Source of the DNA: JANQFV01 sp964468185
Lineage (GTDB): Bacteria > Planctomycetota > Phycisphaerae > UBA1845 > Fen-1342
DNA: 64,000 nt
NCBI GenBank assembly: GCA_964468185.1
Contig: CAYXTR010000002.1
Location: forward strand, 124,001 to 188,000
Direction of reading: 5' to 3'
Within the stretch, counting starts at the first letter, position 1; every line of letters begins with the position of its first letter. Below are positions 60,177 through 64,000 of this stretch, piece after piece. A program made the position numbers and the translations under genes. The notes beneath the pieces are model-generated. The model saw only the letters and a list, made by a program, of their open reading frames with translations, did no database searches and was not told the origin of the DNA.

Positions 60177-63100
60177 CTAGAACCCGCTGCTCAGCAGATC
60201 GACGAATGCCGCAATGTCGTCGAAGTTGACCGTAGCGTCTTCGTTGCAGTCGGCGTTGTACCAATTGCAGCCGATGTACTGCGCATAGTACGCGTCGGCA
60301 CCGCTCAGGGCCACAACGAACGGGCTGATGTCGTCAAAGTCGACATCGCCGTCACAATCCATGTCACCCAGCAGCAAACCGTTGCACTGGCCGCTGTACA
60401 GGTGCGTGCCGGGCGTCGTGAAGTCGAGCAGCAGTTGCGTCGGGTTATCGCCTTCGAGGCTGCCCACGCCGCCGAAGAACCACAGCCCCGGCACAAACGC
60501 GCCGCCAGTGCCTGAGACGGAGTCGCGCACACGGTAGGCGTAGCCGCGCGTAAACTCCCACGGCTGGCCGGTGCCATCGACGCCGAATTCGCCGTAGATG
60601 TCGATCAGATGTGACCCGTCGGCCTTGTCTGAGAGGATCAGCCGCTCGTTGCCATAGCCGAAGGCGATGTTGGTGTAGAAGTCGGCGGAAACCTGATAGA
60701 CGGCGTCGAATGCGCCGGTGCAAGCGCCGTCGAAGTTGGAGACCAGGACGAACGACGCGCCGGCCGGGATCGTGACGCCTGTCAGATCGACGTCCACCTG
60801 CACGTCTGTACTGTCATCGGTCTGGACGATCAGGCCACCCTGTGTGAACGTGAAGTCCTCGCTGCCGGTGTTGGTGATTTCCATCCAGCGCGGACAGTCG
60901 CCGCTTTCGTAGCCCTGCACCACCTCACTGATGATCAGGCACGTCGCGTCGACTTCGAGGCACGGATTCGGCTCGCAGTCCGTGCCGTCACCCTGGTAGA
61001 TGCCGCCCACGGCGATGCAGTTGTCTTCGCTGAAGATCCCACAGATTTCACCGATACAGCAGGCACCGACACCCAGACCGCATTCCTGCAACTGCGAATT
61101 GTCGATCTCGATGTAATCATCCGGGATGCCGTCGCCTTGCGAGAGACCGACGATGGAATCTGCCGAGTCGATACCGAGCCAGGTGATCCGAATATCGCCA
61201 CTGAAGAACAGCTCGATCTGGAACGTATTGGCCCCGTCGGACGGGTATTCCGGTACTTCTTCGAAAGTGATGGCTACAAGTTCGCCGGTCTCCTTCCAAC
61301 TGACTGTGCCGCCGTTGGCCGGATTCAGGTCGTCGAACAGGGCGGAGATACGCTCATGTGCAAAGTGAATCTCGAGCGATTCGTTGTACGTGTGGTCCGA
61401 TGCGTCGAACGTAATATTGCCGTTCGAGTTGACGTAGAACGAAGTGTAGGCCGTGCCGTAGAAGGGGACCGCGAGGGACGGATAGAGCTCCTCATGGTCA
61501 TCATCCCCCAAGTTGATGGCCGTGCCGCCGGTCGGATCCGTTGGCAACTCCGTCGCCGTCATCAGGCAACCCTGATAGTGGCTGGCTGAGCCATCGACCT
61601 GATAGAGCACGGTATACCCATCGAGGTCGAATGCATCCGCACCCTCGTATTGCTCGGTGTAGTACTCCATCTGGTCGACGGTCGTGAAGCTGAACCCCGG
61701 GGTGAAGCCGGTGGTGCCGCAGCCGTTGTCCGCCCGCACCCGCCAGTAGTAGGTGGTGCCGCCGCTAAGCATGCTCCCGACTTGATGAGTCGCTTCGGTT
61801 GTCGTCGCCGTGTAGACGAGATTCAGGAACTGCGGATCATCAGCAACCTCGAGCAGGTACGTGCTGGCTTGTGACGACGCGTCCCAGATCAGAGTCGGGG
61901 AGCGACCTACGTCGGCGGCGCCGTCGGGCGGCGACAACAGGGCGAAATTGCCAGGGTCATTATCCGACACGGCCAGCGTCAAGGGCTGCACGCGGCTTAA
62001 CGACGACGCGTCACCCAGCACTTGTATCTCGTACACGCCAGGCGTTACGGCGTCCGTGTTATCGATCGTCAGGACCGATGTGTATGGCGGTGGTGCGGCA
62101 TTGACGGTGAAGCTCGCAGTTGCTCCTTCCGGCAGTCCATTCACGCTCAGACTCACCGTTTCCGCGAAGTCGCCCGTGCGATCCACGTTGATGATGTACT
62201 GCCCGGTGTCCGGCGCACACACCTCGAGTTCTTCCGGCGTGCCCTGCAAGGTGAACCCGCTATTCTGCGGCAAGCGCAGCGACGGGTCGCCCAAAATCAC
62301 GAATTCCTCAAAGAAGTTGCGGCACTCGTCTGCATGGGCGCTCGGTGGATTATTGGGGTTGCCGTCCCACTCGCCGTATTCGGTGAGGAAGCGGTACAGG
62401 CCTGACATCCACGCCGGTCCCAGGTTCCAGATCTGGTCCTCGAAGAACGCGGCAAAGAACGCCTTCTCGTGCACGACGGACGGCTCCCAGGCCTCGACGC
62501 TACCCCAATAGATGTAGTTGGACGCTGAAATATAGGCTGCCGCGCCTTTGTCCTCGGCTCGCAGCCAGGCCTCGCCGAAGCACTCGCCCTCGGTGTAGCG
62601 GGCCGTGTTGCAGGACCAGCCGAAGGCGATGCCGTACAGGCCCGTGTTGCTCAGGTTGTAGACATTGCTGGCGTTGAAGCCGGGATCCCACCACCCACTC
62701 GAGCTGCTGTGCCCGAAGTACAGGGTGAACAGCGCCCCGTTGTTCACGGCAGCGGTGACATCCGAGGTGTCGGCCCCTTCGGCGGCATAGAGCTTGATCC
62801 CGTCGTAGTTGTTCGGTGCGAAGTAGTTCTCGATGACCCAGTCGTGCGTCGGCTCAGCCTGGCCGTAGGTGCTCGGGTTGGCCAGGAACGCACCGCGCTT
62901 CACGTAGTCCGGATCGGGAAAGTCGCCCGACTCGACGAAGATGGTCTTGTCCACAACCGCCTGCAACGTGGCCACGTCCCGCACGCTGAATCGGCCGACC
63001 GGTATGTCCGGATACCAATCATCCCCATCGTCCATGCAGCCATACGGCCAATCCGTCGCCGCATGCTTGCTGCCGCCACCCTCGAAGTGTGGCACGCAGT

Positions 63101-64000
63101 CGGTCGTGGCACTGAAGCCGTCGGTATCGCCGATCAGCAGCACGTAATCGTACGCATCGGGCGTATCCCACTTTGAGCGGATATAGTCGCGAATGTCGGT
63201 GTTTGTCATCCCGGGCGTGGCGACATAGGTTTCCACGTTGAAACCGAGATTCTCCTTGTGTGTGACGAACTGATTCAGCGGCGTACTGAACATGTATTCG
63301 TCGGCCGTGACGATCAGGTAGTTGTCGTTGGAATCATCTGGCAAATGCATGGTCGGATCGCCAAGCAGATACCACCCCTCCGTGAAATCATGGGAAGCGG
63401 GATCTTCGGGTCCGTAGAATGCTGTGAAATGTGCGGCCGTGGCGATTACCGCGGGGCCGAGCGTACGCACATCGTCGCCATACATGGATTGGAAGAGGAA
63501 GCGATACAGGTTGTGCCACTCTTCCCAGCCGTATGGTGTCTGGTTTGTCGCGCAGCCGTAGCCCGCGGCGGCGCCCTTGGTGGGCTCCTTGAGCCATTGT
63601 TCGAGCCAGCCGGGGGAACGCTCGGGCTCCAGATAGTCGAAGCGTGCCGGGCTGCATGAGAAGCTCAGCACCAGAGGATAGAGGTTTTCGTTCGACAGCG
63701 CCTCCAGATCAGCGCGGAGGAACATCGGGGAGGCCCAACCCTGGAAGCCATAAGCGTGGCCGAAGTAAGAAGCCAGAAAGCAGCCCGCATGGAAGGCGTC
63801 GGTCACGTCCTGCGTGGTGGCGCCGTAGGAGTAGGCATAGACACGGTTTACGTCGAGGCCGAGCGGAAGGAAGTAGTCGGCGATCACTTCGTTATGAATT
63901 GCCTCACCGTCGCTGTAGCTGTCTTCTCCGGCAATGAACACGGCCCGTTCCGTATGAGTGGGATCCGCGTATTCACCGGTTTCCACGTAGAGGATCTTGT
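60177..64000 (-). CDS. Secreted protein with two tandem C25 (gingipain-type) peptidase domains, lamin-tail-like domain and dockerin-like tail (5' end beyond window)
   Basis: At least 1270 residues visible; the frame stays open to the right edge (KILYVETGEYADP), so the start is outside. Two copies of a C25-type caspase-like fold are present. The first has the His in SYFGHAYGFQGW (near 63757) and the Cys in LSFSCSPARF (near 63655). The second has the His in LYFGHSSSSGWW (62709-62711) and the Cys in AFGWSCNTARY (62610-62612). Each ends in a GDP[TS][ML] block (LLGDPTMHLP, ILGDPSLRLP). Then follow an Ig-like domain, an FN3 domain (TTYYWRVRADNGCG), a small Cys-rich motif (GACCIGEICG), a lamin-tail-like domain and the EF-hand pair DCDGDVDFDDISPF/DCNEDATVNFDDIAAF. 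Probably a cell-surface or secreted cysteine peptidase. Confidence 0.88.
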   Translation of the reverse strand, partial: KILYVETGEYADPTHTERAVFIAGEDSYSDGEAIHNEVIADYFLPLGLDVNRVYAYSYGATTQDVTDAFHAGCFLASYFGHAYGFQGWASPMFLRADLEALSNENLYPLVLSFSCSPARFDYLEPERSPGWLEQWLKEPTKGAAAGYGCATNQTPYGWEEWHNLYRFLFQSMYGDDVRTLGPAVIATAAHFTAFYGPEDPASHDFTEGWYLLGDPTMHLPDDSNDNYLIVTADEYMFSTPLNQFVTHKENLGFNVETYVATPGMTNTDIRDYIRSKWDTPDAYDYVLLIGDTDGFSATTDCVPHFEGGGSKHAATDWPYGCMDDGDDWYPDIPVGRFSVRDVATLQAVVDKTIFVESGDFPDPDYVKRGAFLANPSTYGQAEPTHDWVIENYFAPNNYDGIKLYAAEGADTSDVTAAVNNGALFTLYFGHSSSSGWWDPGFNASNVYNLSNTGLYGIAFGWSCNTARYTEGECFGEAWLRAEDKGAAAYISASNYIYWGSVEAWEPSVVHEKAFFAAFFEDQIWNLGPAWMSGLYRFLTEYGEWDGNPNNPPSAHADECRNFFEEFVILGDPSLRLPQNSGFTLQGTPEELEVCAPDTGQYIINVDRTGDFAETVSLSVNGLPEGATASFTVNAAPPPYTSVLTIDNTDAVTPGVYEIQVLGDASSLSRVQPLTLAVSDNDPGNFALLSPPDGAADVGRSPTLIWDASSQASTYLLEVADDPQFLNLVYTATTTEATHQVGSMLSGGTTYYWRVRADNGCGTTGFTPGFSFTTVDQMEYYTEQYEGADAFDLDGYTVLYQVDGSASHYQGCLMTATELPTDPTGGTAINLGDDDHEELYPSLAVPFYGTAYTSFYVNSNGNITFDASDHTYNESLEIHFAHERISALFDDLNPANGGTVSWKETGELVAITFEEVPEYPSDGANTFQIELFFSGDIRITWLGIDSADSIVGLSQGDGIPDDYIEIDNSQLQECGLGVGACCIGEICGIFSEDNCIAVGGIYQGDGTDCEPNPCLEVDATCLIISEVVQGYESGDCPRWMEITNTGSEDFTFTQGGLIVQTDDSTDVQVDVDLTGVTIPAGASFVLVSNFDGACTGAFDAVYQVSADFYTNIAFGYGNERLILSDKADGSHLIDIYGEFGVDGTGQPWEFTRGYAYRVRDSVSGTGGAFVPGLWFFGGVGSLEGDNPTQLLLDFTTPGTHLYSGQCNGLLLGDMDCDGDVDFDDISPFVVALSGADAYYAQYIGCNWYNADCNEDATVNFDDIAAFVDLLSSGF

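Noticed and set aside
1..64000. CRISPR arrays, tRNA, rRNA, tmRNA or RNase P genes
   Set aside because: I saw no regularly spaced direct repeats and no T-loop/anticodon-stem pattern or conserved RNA core. A tRNAscan-SE/Infernal run would be the decisive test.

Overview
The window is a GC-rich, gene-dense bacterial chromosome segment. It most likely comes from an uncultured Planctomycetota, probably Phycisphaerae-like. The main reasons are several large secreted proteins ending in a paired EF-hand, dockerin-like module (GDxDCDGDVDFDD...ALSG), a PEP-CTERM protein, a planctomycete-style vWA/amidotransferase-like membrane protein, a pseudopilin-type protein with a degenerate signal, an LpxI lipid A enzyme (so a Gram-negative envelope), and many lipoproteins. 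I see no rRNA, tRNA, CRISPR array or intact insertion sequence. The assignment is an inference from protein style, not from a marker gene.

Layout. 1-7.3 kb (minus): the 5' part of selB, a TPR/BNR-repeat lipoprotein with a dockerin-like tail, and a large secreted zinc metalloprotease. 7.3-8.1 kb: an 815-base gap with a strong terminator that belongs to no obvious gene. 8.1-19.1 kb: DedA membrane protein, HIT hydrolase, esterase-like lipoprotein, 8-oxoguanine/SsnA-type deaminase, carbamate kinase, universal stress protein, the vWA membrane protein, and a translationally coupled hybrid histidine kinase/NarL-type regulator. 19.4-24.7 kb: three exported phosphoesterase-type proteins. 24.7-30.3 kb: folD, a small thrombospondin-3 protein, a pseudopilin, a double ACT protein, a response regulator with a helical tail, and an MscS channel. 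30.3-40.8 kb: GH31 glycosidase, 2,3-diaminopropionate ammonia-lyase overlapping lpxI, a PPC/YfaP-type lipoprotein, a coiled-coil protein, a small cationic lipoprotein, a degenerate phosphoesterase-like lipoprotein, a hypothetical protein and an MTH1187 protein. 40.9-45 kb: a DUF819 transporter-like protein, a lipoprotein, a scar with two broken genes, a PEP-CTERM protein and a palindrome-rich gap. 45.1-57.6 kb: trxB, pilT, pilB, a Cys/Met-metabolism PLP enzyme, queG, two small proteins, rsmA, a J-domain protein, a ROK kinase, ridA, scpA and trpS. 57.8-64 kb: a beta-helix/dockerin protein interrupted by one in-frame TGA, and a large secreted protein with two C25 (gingipain-type) peptidase domains that runs off the right edge.

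How the genes fit together. Much of the window serves an outward-facing, polymer-degrading lifestyle: peptidases, a glycosidase, phosphoesterases, a BNR-repeat protein and beta-helix proteins. Several carry the same C-terminal module, which may be a shared sorting or anchoring tag. PilB and PilT imply a type IV pilus or secretion motor. Carbamate kinase, the purine-type deaminase and diaminopropionate ammonia-lyase resemble pieces of the E. coli yge/ssnA nitrogen-scavenging cluster, here scattered. The presence of selB means the organism probably decodes UGA as selenocysteine. That makes the in-frame TGA at 59377-59379, which has a SECIS-like hairpin after it, the most interesting open question here, although a plain TGG-to-TGA change is the simpler explanation.
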